Part shown: piece after piece, positions 52,673-60,427 of the stretch
Layout: the number at the start of each line of letters is the position of its first letter
How positions within the stretch are numbered: the first letter of the stretch is position 1
NCBI GenBank assembly: GCA_050950205.1
Contig: JBMNHF010000014.1
Location: 1 to 64,000, forward strand
Length of the DNA stretch: 64,000 nucleotides
Direction of reading: 5' to 3'
Source of the DNA: WRAV01 sp050950205
GTDB taxonomy: Bacteria; Bacillota; Clostridia; Oscillospirales; Ruminococcaceae
Program-made: the position numbers and the translations under genes
Notes under the pieces: generated by a model
What the model was told of the DNA's origin: nothing
Databases searched by the model: none
The model's input: only the letters and a program-made list of their open reading frames with translations

Positions 52673-53743
52673 TTATTTTTCACAGAGCACTCTTTGGGTG
52701 GCATCGGAAATTTGAACGGCACAGCCCTTTTGGGCCGACTCCTGGGCGGCAAAGATGACCCGCATGGCCTTGATGGATTCTTCCGCATCCAAGGAAGTCT
52801 TTTCCCCACTGAGCAGAGCGGCGACAAAGGTGTCGATAACGCCGGTGCTGGTGCGCCCTCCGCTGGTTTGCTCTTTGTTGGAGGTCAGCTGGTCCAGCTG
52901 ATAGTAGGTTTTGGAGCCGTCCCGGCCTTCCAGAATCAGCGAGTACTGCGGATGAGTGTAGCAGCGCAGAACCCCCTTGGTTCCATAGAGGATGGTGGAA
53001 TTGTCCTCCTCGCCGTAGAAAGTCCAGCTCACATGCATGGTTCCCACCACACCTTGCTTGGTTTTGCAGATGCAGTAGGCGTTGTCGTCCACCTCAATGG
53101 GACTTCCGTCAGGGAATTGTTTGTCCAGGGTGGCAATTTTGGCCATAACTTCATCGATTTCATCGTCCAACAAATAGTGAATCAAATCCGTTTTATGAAC
53201 TCCTAAATCCGCCATGGTGCCAAAGGCAGCTCGTTTTTTATGAAAGAACCAAGAGCTTTTTTGCCCTGTCCAGCCTTCGGGCCCCGGATGTCCAAAGGTG
53301 GTTCGAAAGGTAATTACCCTGCCAATCTCTCCGCTTTGTATCAGCTCCCGGGCTTTGACATGGGCTTTTGCCAGCCTTTGGTTCTGCCCGATAAGCAGTC
53401 GCTTTCCCCTTAACTTGGCGGCGCTTATCATATCCTCGCATTCCTGCAAGGTGGTGGCCATAGGCTTCTCGCACAACACGTGGATGCCGGCCTTCAAAGC
53501 CCGGATGCTCATTTCAGCGTGGGCTACATTGGCGACACAAACGCTGACAGCGTCCACACCGCTGCCCAGCAGCTCCTCCACACTGTCAAAAGCGACGCCG
53601 CCAAACTCCTCTGCCATGGCTTGGGAGCGCTGGGGATCTTCGTCGTAATAGCCAACCAACCGGACATCGGGATGTTCGGCATACTCTGGTGCATGGCGTA
53701 CCTGTGTGATTTTGCCGCAGCCAATAATACCTACCTTTAACAT
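52673..53743 (-). CDS. Gfo/Idh/MocA-family NAD(P)-dependent oxidoreductase
   Basis: A 356-residue oxidoreductase. The N-terminal Rossmann motif VGIIGCGKI, the family signature CEKPMA (about residues 93-98), and the substrate-domain histidine in LGVHKTDLIHYLL are present. It probably oxidises a sugar or polyol hydroxyl, working with the adjacent TIM-barrel isomerase. ATG 53743 follows AAAGGGTG. The next gene upstream is the ABC permease. Confidence 0.88.
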   Translation of the reverse strand: MLKVGIIGCGKITQVRHAPEYAEHPDVRLVGYYDEDPQRSQAMAEEFGGVAFDSVEELLGSGVDAVSVCVANVAHAEMSIRALKAGIHVLCEKPMATTLQECEDMISAAKLRGKRLLIGQNQRLAKAHVKARELIQSGEIGRVITFRTTFGHPGPEGWTGQKSSWFFHKKRAAFGTMADLGVHKTDLIHYLLDDEIDEVMAKIATLDKQFPDGSPIEVDDNAYCICKTKQGVVGTMHVSWTFYGEEDNSTILYGTKGVLRCYTHPQYSLILEGRDGSKTYYQLDQLTSNKEQTSGGRTSTGVIDTFVAALLSGEKTSLDAEESIKAMRVIFAAQESAQKGCAVQISDATQRVLCEK

Positions 53744-53757
53744 ATACAGCACCCTTT

Positions 53758-54768
53758 CTATCGATCCTGATTGCGTATGTTCTGCAACAGCACCGCCACA
53801 ATGATGATGGAACCACTGATGGCACCGTTGAGGAAGGTGGGGACATCCGCCATGGTGAGGATGACATTGATGATTTTAAACATCAGCGCCCCGAGAAAGG
53901 TGCCGATAATTTTTCCTCTGCCACCGCTCATGGAGGTTCCACCAATGGCCACTGCCGCAATGGCGTCCATTTCATAGGCGCTGCCGGCACTGGCTGCCGC
54001 AACGGCCATCACCCGGGAGGAATACAGCCAACTGGAAAAACCGCACAAAATGCCGGTTATGAGAAATACAGTAATTTTAATCAGCTTGACATTGATTCCC
54101 GCAAGGCGGGCCGAGGTTTCGTTGCTTCCCACAGCGTAAATGTACTTGCCCAACTTGGTGCTGGACATAATCAGTCCAAACAGCAGGGAAAGAATAATAA
54201 ACATAATCATGGGATAGGGTATTCTGACGCTGCCGAGAGAAAAATTGCCGGCGGCAATCAACCGGAAGCTGTCAAAGTTCTCTTTGGAAACGGTAAAGGG
54301 CCCGCCCTGCCCTAAATGGTTGATGATGGAGCGGCATATGGTCTGCATGGCAAGGGTGGCGATCATGGCGGGCAGGCGTCCGTAAGCAACCAGCAAGCCG
54401 TTGATGGTGCCGATCAGTGCGCCAAAGGCCAGGGCAAACAACAGCATGGTTAAGATGTTGTTGGTTTTGTTGAGCACTTCGATGCTCAAACCGGATATGA
54501 TGGCCACCTGAGCCCCCACCGAAATATCAATTTCACCGGCGGAGATTACCATGCTCATCCCAAGGGCGATGATGCCAGTAACCGAGGCCTGTACAAAAAT
54601 GGTGCTGATATTTCCCCAGGAGAAAAAGGAGCGGTCCACCGCAAAGGCAATGATTAGGATGATGGCAAAAGAAACCCAGTAGCTGTGGTCGCTGAACAGT
54701 TTGCCGATGGTGGATTTCACCTGTAAACCATTGGAAGGAACTGTGCCTTCGCTATGCAGATTCGCCAT
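53758..54768 (-). CDS. Ribose-type sugar ABC transporter permease (RbsC family)
   Basis: A 336-residue membrane protein with about ten helices and the family motifs SAGEIDISVGAQVA, VAYGRLPAMIATLAM and AIAAVAIGGTSMSGGRGKIIGT (EAA-like loop region). It forms the channel for the sugar captured by the lipoprotein at 56363-57523. ATG 54768 follows GGAGGG. It overlaps the ATPase gene by 17 bases. Confidence 0.92.
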   Translation of the reverse strand: MANLHSEGTVPSNGLQVKSTIGKLFSDHSYWVSFAIILIIAFAVDRSFFSWGNISTIFVQASVTGIIALGMSMVISAGEIDISVGAQVAIISGLSIEVLNKTNNILTMLLFALAFGALIGTINGLLVAYGRLPAMIATLAMQTICRSIINHLGQGGPFTVSKENFDSFRLIAAGNFSLGSVRIPYPMIMFIILSLLFGLIMSSTKLGKYIYAVGSNETSARLAGINVKLIKITVFLITGILCGFSSWLYSSRVMAVAAASAGSAYEMDAIAAVAIGGTSMSGGRGKIIGTFLGALMFKIINVILTMADVPTFLNGAISGSIIIVAVLLQNIRNQDR

Positions 54769-56266
54769 TTTTCTTTCCCTCCAAATAAGCACCGGTTGAA
54801 TAGTACATGATTGCTTCCTCTGTGATATCCTTGCGGTCCAGCCTGGCAGAGATTTCTCCTTTGTACATCACAATGCAGGAATCTGCCACTTTGCTGATTT
54901 CCGGGTATTCTGAGCTAAACACCATAATGGACTTGCCTGCTTTTGCAAGGCCGATAATCAAGTGGTAAATTTCAAATTTGGTGCCCACATCGATGCCTTG
55001 GGTGGGATTGTCAAAGACAAAAAGATCGGCACCGCTTTCCAGCCAGCGACCCAAAATAACCTTTTGCTGGTTCCCGCCGGAAAGAGAGGTGATCAGGGCC
55101 TTAGGCTGCTCTGATTTGATGGAGAGATTTTGTTTTTGCCGCATGTATCGCTCTTTTTCTTTGGAGTGGTGGATCAAAAGGCCTTTATGCTGGGTTCCAA
55201 AATATCCCATGGAAATGTTGTCGCAGATGGAGAGGTCGTTTAAAATACCCCGTTCTTTTCGGGAGCGAGGCACCATGGCCATACCCTTTTTCATCCGTTT
55301 GAGGATGGAGGCTTTTTTGTCAAAGCTCTGGCCTTTTATTTCAATTACACCGGTATAGCCCTCTGCTCCAAAGATGGCATCCGCCAGTCCGTCCCGTCCC
55401 GAGCCCTGCAGTCCCGTCACAGCCAAAATTTCGCCCTCGTGCAGATCAAAGCTGATGTTGCAAAAGGTTTTGCCGCTGATATTTTTTACCGACATCACCA
55501 CTTGGCCGGTGCTGTAGTTTTCCTTGTGGACAAACTCTTCGTTTTCCAACTGACGACCTATCATCAGTTTGGTAATCTGCTGCTCGTCAATCTCGGAAAA
55601 ATTGCCCTGTGCCACCATCTTTCCGTCCCGCATCACATAATATCGGTCGCATATTTCAAAGAGCTCCGGCATTTTGTGGGATATGTAGATAAAGCTGACC
55701 CCTTCCTGCTTGAGCTGCTTCATAATTTCAAATAATGTCTCAATTTCTTTGTTGGACAATGCCGAGCTGGGCTCATCCATGATGATGAGGTTGCTTTTGA
55801 ACAGGAGAGCCCGGGCAATTTCCACCAGTTGCTTTTCCGACGCCTGCAGATCATCCACCAACGCATCGGGGTCAATGTTTACATTCATCCGCAAAAACAC
55901 TTCTCTGCTTCGTTCCCGCATGGCTTTTTTGTTGAGCAAAAAGCCATATTGTTTGCACTCTTCTGCCAAAAACATATTTTCAAAGACTTTTAAGTCCTTG
56001 CAAAGGTTTAGCTCCTGATGAATAAACCGGATACCGTGCTGCATGGCCTGTTTGGCATTGGCGATGGAAACTTTTTTTTCATCAATGAATATTTCCCCCC
56101 GGATGGGCGGAAAGCTACCCGCCAAAATGTTCATCAAGGTAGATTTGCCGGCACCGTTTTCTCCCAAAAGCCCCACGATTTCGCCGGTGTTGATTGTAAA
56201 ATTGACATTGTCTACTGCGCGCACCGGGCCAAATTCCATTACAATGTTCCGCATCTCTACCAGCAA
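54752..56266 (-). CDS. Ribose-type sugar ABC transporter ATPase (RbsA/MglA family)
   Basis: A ~504-residue protein with two fused nucleotide-binding domains. The first has Walker A GENGAGKST and Walker B LIIMDEPSSAL. The second is degenerate at Walker A (GLQGSGRDG) but keeps LSGGNQQKVILGRWL and VFDNPTQGIDVGTK, the normal RbsA pattern. The start is one of two adjacent TTG codons (56269, 56266) behind GGAGGGG; 56266 has better spacing. It energises import. Confidence 0.9.
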   Translation of the reverse strand: MLVEMRNIVMEFGPVRAVDNVNFTINTGEIVGLLGENGAGKSTLMNILAGSFPPIRGEIFIDEKKVSIANAKQAMQHGIRFIHQELNLCKDLKVFENMFLAEECKQYGFLLNKKAMRERSREVFLRMNVNIDPDALVDDLQASEKQLVEIARALLFKSNLIIMDEPSSALSNKEIETLFEIMKQLKQEGVSFIYISHKMPELFEICDRYYVMRDGKMVAQGNFSEIDEQQITKLMIGRQLENEEFVHKENYSTGQVVMSVKNISGKTFCNISFDLHEGEILAVTGLQGSGRDGLADAIFGAEGYTGVIEIKGQSFDKKASILKRMKKGMAMVPRSRKERGILNDLSICDNISMGYFGTQHKGLLIHHSKEKERYMRQKQNLSIKSEQPKALITSLSGGNQQKVILGRWLESGADLFVFDNPTQGIDVGTKFEIYHLIIGLAKAGKSIMVFSSEYPEISKVADSCIVMYKGEISARLDRKDITEEAIMYYSTGAYLEGKKNGESA

Positions 56267-56362
56267 CAAGGATCCCCTCCTCTTAAATGGCTGAGAATAG
56301 AAGGTTAGAGCAATTGAGCCGGTCGGCATGGCACCGGCCGGCTCAACCAAAGGTACATTCCG

Positions 56363-57523
56363 CTAGATGCTGTAACGCTCTTTAAACTCCGTGCTGTTGC
56401 GGAAATCGGCAACGGTGTTTTTGTCTATTTCAATGGTGGGAATGAGGAACAACTGACCTTCGATATTTTGATTGTCATACTGTTCGCCATAACCTGCGGC
56501 CACACCCAGACGGATGGCCTCCCGAATGAAGGAGGGGCTGAAGAAATAGGTGACAAGATCGATGCCGTTGGCAACAGGGGAATCAAAGGTGCTCAAGGTT
56601 TCCCGGCGGCCGCCAACTCCTGTGATGAGCTTTAGGTTGAGCTGAGCGGAAGGGTTGCTGTTGTGGTAGTTTTGCAGTGCCACCACAATCCCGTCTACCA
56701 CTTCATCGTCGTGGGTGACAATGATGTCAAGCTCTTCGATTTTCTCTTTGCCGGCAGTGTTTAGCCAGTTTTCCATCTGCTCCTGGGCTTTGGCGTTGGA
56801 CCAGTCGGTTTGATAGTCCTGCTGAACCTGCTCAAATTGATCTTTGTACGGGGATGCGTCAATCACCGAGTCCATGCCGCCGCTGCGCTGTACCGAAACG
56901 GTGGAGCTGTCGCCGATAAACCGAAGGTATGTAAGTTTTTCGCCGGCTTTCAACTCGTCCTCAAAGTAGTTGATCAGATAATTGCCGGTCATTTCGCCGA
57001 TGGTTTCGTTGTCCCCCATAATTTCGCCGTTGGAACGGAAGCCGTCGATAAGCCGGTCGTAGATGATGAGCTTGACCCCTTTGTCAACAATGGTCTGGGC
57101 GGCGTTGCGCAGTTGTTCACCTTCCAGCGGCCAAAGGATAATGACATCGGGGCCCCACTGAAGAATGGTTTCGATGGCGGCAATTTGCAAAGCTGCTTCG
57201 CCGCCCACTTCATACTTAAACTCCGCAATGCGGCCCGATGCTTTCAGTGCCTCCAACTCAGCCTTGGCATGGGCAACACTTTCTCCTGTAAACCCGTGGT
57301 CGGCATCGGGGGTTACCATGCCTACCCGCAGAGCTCCCGGCTGGACGGTGGCGGGAGCGGGTTCTGAAGCGGAGGCAGATTCTTTCGCAGGGCTAGGTGC
57401 CGCAGCGCCGGGGCTTGTGGCAGGAGGGGGGCTGTTGGCACTGGATGCCGCTCCACCTCCGCAACCAACAAGAGCAACTGCCAATAACATCATCGCTGTT
57501 AAAAATGCAACCATTTTTTTCAA
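56363..57523 (-). CDS. Sugar ABC transporter substrate-binding lipoprotein
   Basis: A 386-residue lipoprotein with lipobox LVGC (Cys 21), a Ser/Ala/Pro-rich linker, and a periplasmic-binding-protein type I domain (about 65-386) beginning ALRVGMVTPDADHGFTGESV. This is the ribose/xylose-binding class. It starts at TTG 57523, eight bases after AGGAGG. It is encoded between the LacI regulator and the ATPase; the ligand cannot be predicted. Confidence 0.9.
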   Translation of the reverse strand: MKKMVAFLTAMMLLAVALVGCGGGAASSANSPPPATSPGAAAPSPAKESASASEPAPATVQPGALRVGMVTPDADHGFTGESVAHAKAELEALKASGRIAEFKYEVGGEAALQIAAIETILQWGPDVIILWPLEGEQLRNAAQTIVDKGVKLIIYDRLIDGFRSNGEIMGDNETIGEMTGNYLINYFEDELKAGEKLTYLRFIGDSSTVSVQRSGGMDSVIDASPYKDQFEQVQQDYQTDWSNAKAQEQMENWLNTAGKEKIEELDIIVTHDDEVVDGIVVALQNYHNSNPSAQLNLKLITGVGGRRETLSTFDSPVANGIDLVTYFFSPSFIREAIRLGVAAGYGEQYDNQNIEGQLFLIPTIEIDKNTVADFRNSTEFKERYSI

Positions 57524-57574
57524 GGCTTTTTCCTCCTAGCTTTATAATCGATTCACCCGATACCCGCGCTGTTG

Positions 57575-58624
57575 CTAGTATACGGGGAAATCCAGCAAAT
57601 TAGTTCGCTTTGCCGTCGATTCGCGCACCACCAGCTTGTGGGGTAAAATCACTTCCCAAGCAAAGGATGGATGGGGGGGAGTGCCGTCCTGCTGGCCCAA
57701 AAGGTATTGGCACAACATTTCGGTGCCTGTTTTTCCGATTTCATAACAGGGCTGGGCAATGGTGGTGATGTAGGGATGGTAAATGGTGGTTTGTTCCACA
57801 TCGTCAAATCCCACAACTGCCAAATCTCTGGGTACATCAAAGCCCATTTCCTTTGCCCCTACAATGGCACCTTGGGCCAAAACGTCGGAGATGCAAAACA
57901 GCGCTGTGGGCCTGTTTTCCTGCGCCAACACTGCCTGTGCTGCTCTTTTACCGCTCTTGAAATTGTAATCTCTGTCTGCATAACAGATGTTGCTTTCCAC
58001 AACGGGGAGCCCCGCCTCGGTTAATTCGTCCCGGTAGCCCTTTAAGCGAAGGTGGGTGGACAGATAGTGGTTGGTGCTGCTGATGGTGCCAATGCGCTTG
58101 TGACCAAGCTCAATTAAAAATCGCACCGCATCCCGCGCCGCTTGATAATTGTCAATGGAGACATGGGGTATTTTTACATTGGGGTCAAATTCGGAGCATT
58201 GGACAATGGGGTATTTTTCTGCGTATTCCAGCAGCCAATCGCATCCCAACTCCGATGCCAGCAGAATGGCCCCATCGGCCCGGCGCTTTGCCAGCAGATC
58301 CAACACCTCTTTTTCCTGCTCTGGCTCTCCTCTCGTGTTGCAGATAAAGGAGCTGTATCCCAAAGCCCGGGTGGTGTCGCTGACCCCCGACAAAATATGG
58401 GCATAATACGGGTTGGATATGTTGGGCACCAGCACAAGGATGGTGCGGGTTTCTTTTTTGCGCAGGCTTTGCGCCAAAATATTGGGTTCGTAACCCAGCT
58501 TATCCACTGCCTTGTACACCTGCTCCACCGTACTTTGACTGATCCCGCCTTTGTTGTTCAGCACCCGGGACACGGTGGCAGCAGAAACTCCGGCTTCTTT
58601 TGCAACGTCCAAAATTGTAATCAT
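57575..58624 (-). CDS. LacI-family transcriptional regulator
   Basis: A 349-residue repressor: an N-terminal LacI helix-turn-helix (TILDVAKEAGVSAATVSRVLNNKGGISQ), hinge helix (ILAQSLRKKETRTI) and a periplasmic-binding-like effector domain. It precedes the transporter genes on the same strand, and a LacI-type palindrome overlaps its own promoter region, so autoregulation and control of the transporter operon are likely. Confidence 0.92.
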   Translation of the reverse strand: MITILDVAKEAGVSAATVSRVLNNKGGISQSTVEQVYKAVDKLGYEPNILAQSLRKKETRTILVLVPNISNPYYAHILSGVSDTTRALGYSSFICNTRGEPEQEKEVLDLLAKRRADGAILLASELGCDWLLEYAEKYPIVQCSEFDPNVKIPHVSIDNYQAARDAVRFLIELGHKRIGTISSTNHYLSTHLRLKGYRDELTEAGLPVVESNICYADRDYNFKSGKRAAQAVLAQENRPTALFCISDVLAQGAIVGAKEMGFDVPRDLAVVGFDDVEQTTIYHPYITTIAQPCYEIGKTGTEMLCQYLLGQQDGTPPHPSFAWEVILPHKLVVRESTAKRTNLLDFPVY

Positions 58625-58634
58625 GCAGCACCAA

Positions 58635-58648
58635 TTAAAACGTTTTCA
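58635..58648. promoter_or_regulatory. LacI/cre-type operator upstream of the LacI gene
   Basis: TTAAAACGTTTTCA, centred on a 10-bp perfect palindrome AAAACGTTTT, 11 bases before the start codon. It matches the LacI-family/CcpA consensus (TGWAANCGNTNWCA) closely. A TTGACG box lies upstream at about the right place for a promoter it would block. Binding by the local LacI protein or by CcpA are both possible. Confidence 0.65.
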
Positions 58649-58778
58649 TAATGATAGGTAGCTTTTTATCGTCAAACACTATTACTTTTTATAAAATACC
58701 AAAGTTCAACCATAGGTTTTCATCGAATTATGGGGAAAGATTAATTTGTAATGGATTTTTAATAATACTTATTCTTTT

Positions 58779-58803
58779 ACTTTTTACTTTTAAAGTATAA
58801 AGT
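58779..58803. repeat. A/T-rich 25-bp inverted repeat
   Basis: ACTTTTTACTTT, one base, then AAAGTATAAAGT: 11 of 12 positions pair. Between the LacI gene and the gerQ-like terminator; function unclear. Confidence 0.4.
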
Positions 58804-58808
58804 TTCAA

Positions 58809-58853
58809 AAGCAAAGCGCTGCGGAATCAGAAAAATTCCGCAGCGCTTTGCTT
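58809..58853 (-). terminator. Terminator of the cwlJ-gerQ-like operon
   Basis: A perfect 19-bp stem (AAGCAAAGCGCTGCGGAAT and complement) with a 7-base loop, then TTTTG on the minus strand. Confidence 0.88.
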
Positions 58854-58908
58854 AACTATTGAAAAACATGGGAAAGCCCCCAAAACAGACTGTGTGGGGG
58901 GAATAAAA

Positions 58909-59553
58909 TTAACCCTGAAAACGATTGGCTGCAAAGATGGTCCGGGCTGTTTGGAAGGTGTCGGGGGTAATGCGCTGCATGATGGTGACAAAGCGAATGG
59001 AAAACAAATCACACAACAGCTTGCTGCTACCGTCCAGTGAATCCAGAATGATATAGCTGGCCCCTACTTCCCGCAGAATTCCCACTCGGTCGGTCATGCT
59101 GTTGGTGATCAAAAATTCCACCCGCACAAGGCTGCCGATGTTTTCCCGCAAAAAGCCTGGAATATAAGCGGGGTTGGTGAGAGATTCGGGCAGATTTTCT
59201 GTCAGCTGGGAGGTCATGGGAGGAAGATTTAAGACATTGCTTGGATCTGTGGCCTGCCCCTGCCAGCTGTTGCCGGGGGTTTGGTAGTAAAAAGGAACAG
59301 ACTGGGTGGCGGCGGGGGAAGTCTGCCCATTGGGGAGGAAAGGAGTTCCCGGACCGGCAGGCTGTACCGAAATGGGCATGGAAGGTCCCGGGGTGACGGG
59401 AACGGGAACATCGCTGGGACTGGTGGATATGTATTGGTTGGAAGTTTGCCCGTAGTTGCAGGTAGGGTTTTCACGAATGACATCGGCCATGGGGTCTGCA
59501 AAGACGTTTTGCGAAGTATTGTAATAAGGTCTTTGGTACTGAGAATTACACAT
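58909..59553 (-). CDS. gerQ: GerQ-like spore coat protein
   Basis: A 214-residue protein. The N-terminal ~130 residues are Pro/Gln/Ser/Asn-rich and low in complexity. The C-terminal domain (GFLRENIGSLVRVEFLITNSMTDRVGILREVGASYIILD...) resembles GerQ, which in Bacillus is crosslinked into the coat and needed for CwlJ localisation. The neighbouring cwlJ gene upstream (34 bp) strongly supports this. Confidence 0.78.
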   Translation of the reverse strand: MCNSQYQRPYYNTSQNVFADPMADVIRENPTCNYGQTSNQYISTSPSDVPVPVTPGPSMPISVQPAGPGTPFLPNGQTSPAATQSVPFYYQTPGNSWQGQATDPSNVLNLPPMTSQLTENLPESLTNPAYIPGFLRENIGSLVRVEFLITNSMTDRVGILREVGASYIILDSLDGSSKLLCDLFSIRFVTIMQRITPDTFQTARTIFAANRFQG

Positions 59554-59587
59554 ATGTCATGCTCCTTTGATTTTTAATGATAATATG

Positions 59588-60025
59588 TCATGTTAGGCGG
59601 TAATAGGCGGTGGGACGATAAAAACAGTGGTTGTTAACACGGGTGTGAAACGTTCCCGAGCGGACGGGAAATTCCTCTCGGCAGCGGCCAAAGGGATTCA
59701 GATACCAGAGGCAGACCCCCACAGGATTGTGAATTCCGCCGCTGAGCGCCCAGTCGGCTATTTGGTAGTGAATTGGTTCGGGGCGCATGTTGTAGATGTT
59801 TTGCATATTGGGTCGTCCCCCTAGCTCGGTGAGAATGCAGTCAAACTGGCCGGGCTGATAGATGATGTTGCGCAAACTACCCTGGCCAACCCGAAGATAC
59901 TCCCCCTCACTGACATGAACTCGATTCATCACCACGGTGGCCACTGCTCTCATGCCATCTTGTCCCTCTCCCCCGGCTTCGCACATAATAAGGCGAGCTA
60001 ACAGCTCTCGATCGTTAAAAGACAT
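59588..60025 (-). CDS. cwlJ: Spore cortex-lytic / cell wall hydrolase, CwlJ (SleB) family
   Basis: A 145-residue hydrolase_2 domain protein (ELLARLIMCEAGGEGQDGMRAVATVVMNRV...) without a signal peptide, as expected for CwlJ, which is made in the mother cell and placed in the coat. It degrades cortex peptidoglycan during germination. ATG 60025 follows GAGGTGA by about nine bases. A sigma-E-like promoter lies ~75 bp upstream. Confidence 0.88.
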   Translation of the reverse strand: MSFNDRELLARLIMCEAGGEGQDGMRAVATVVMNRVHVSEGEYLRVGQGSLRNIIYQPGQFDCILTELGGRPNMQNIYNMRPEPIHYQIADWALSGGIHNPVGVCLWYLNPFGRCREEFPVRSGTFHTRVNNHCFYRPTAYYRLT

Positions 60026-60099
60026 TGAATGATATCACCTCTTCCCTATACCTAAGCTTGTTTGTAGCTTTGCCACGCTTAGGCGATGGTATCATTATT

Positions 60100-60129
60100 A
60101 TTGTATGGAACCACCCTTGAATTGTGAAA
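60100..60129 (-). promoter_or_regulatory. Putative sigma-E promoter of cwlJ-gerQ
   Basis: On the minus strand TTTCACAA, 14 bases, then CATACAAT, a perfect match to the Bacillus sigma-E -10 (CATACANT). The spacing equals that of the other candidates in this window. Confidence 0.6.
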
Positions 60130-60296
60130 AAACCCCATCAGAATCAAACTTTATGCCGGGGTAATAATTTCTTGTCCTTCCCAAAAAAACAAGAAAAACC
60201 AATGGGAAAAAAGAAGAAAGAAGAATGATTTATTTTTCCGGCTTCAGTTTGCGTGTAAACAATCTTTTTAATTCCATAGGCTTTTCAAAATAAATC

Positions 60297-60344
60297 AAAA
60301 AGTAAGGAAGGCAGCCCGCCTGCGGGTTGCCTTCCTTACTTTTT
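60297..60344 (-). terminator. Terminator of the feoAB operon
   Basis: A 23-bp hairpin (AAAAAGTAAGGAAGGCAGCCCGC against its complement, one mismatch) with a 2-base loop and five Ts at the 3' end on either strand. Confidence 0.9.
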
Positions 60345-60427
60345 CTATATGGAAGCAGAGCGTGCCAATGGATGCCTTTAAATGGCAGATAGAACCTCCG
60401 GGAAAGGGGGCCAGACGCTTAGTGCTG

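Larger units (their letters stand above)
60026..60427. other. Intergenic region between feoB and cwlJ
   Basis: 402 bp with no supported gene. It contains the cwlJ promoter candidate (60100-60129), a 7-bp inverted repeat in the cwlJ leader (CCTAAGC at 60051-60057 with GCTTAGG at 60077-60083) and the feoB terminator (60297-60344). The part 60130-60296 is A/T-rich and I see nothing else in it. Confidence 0.55.
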
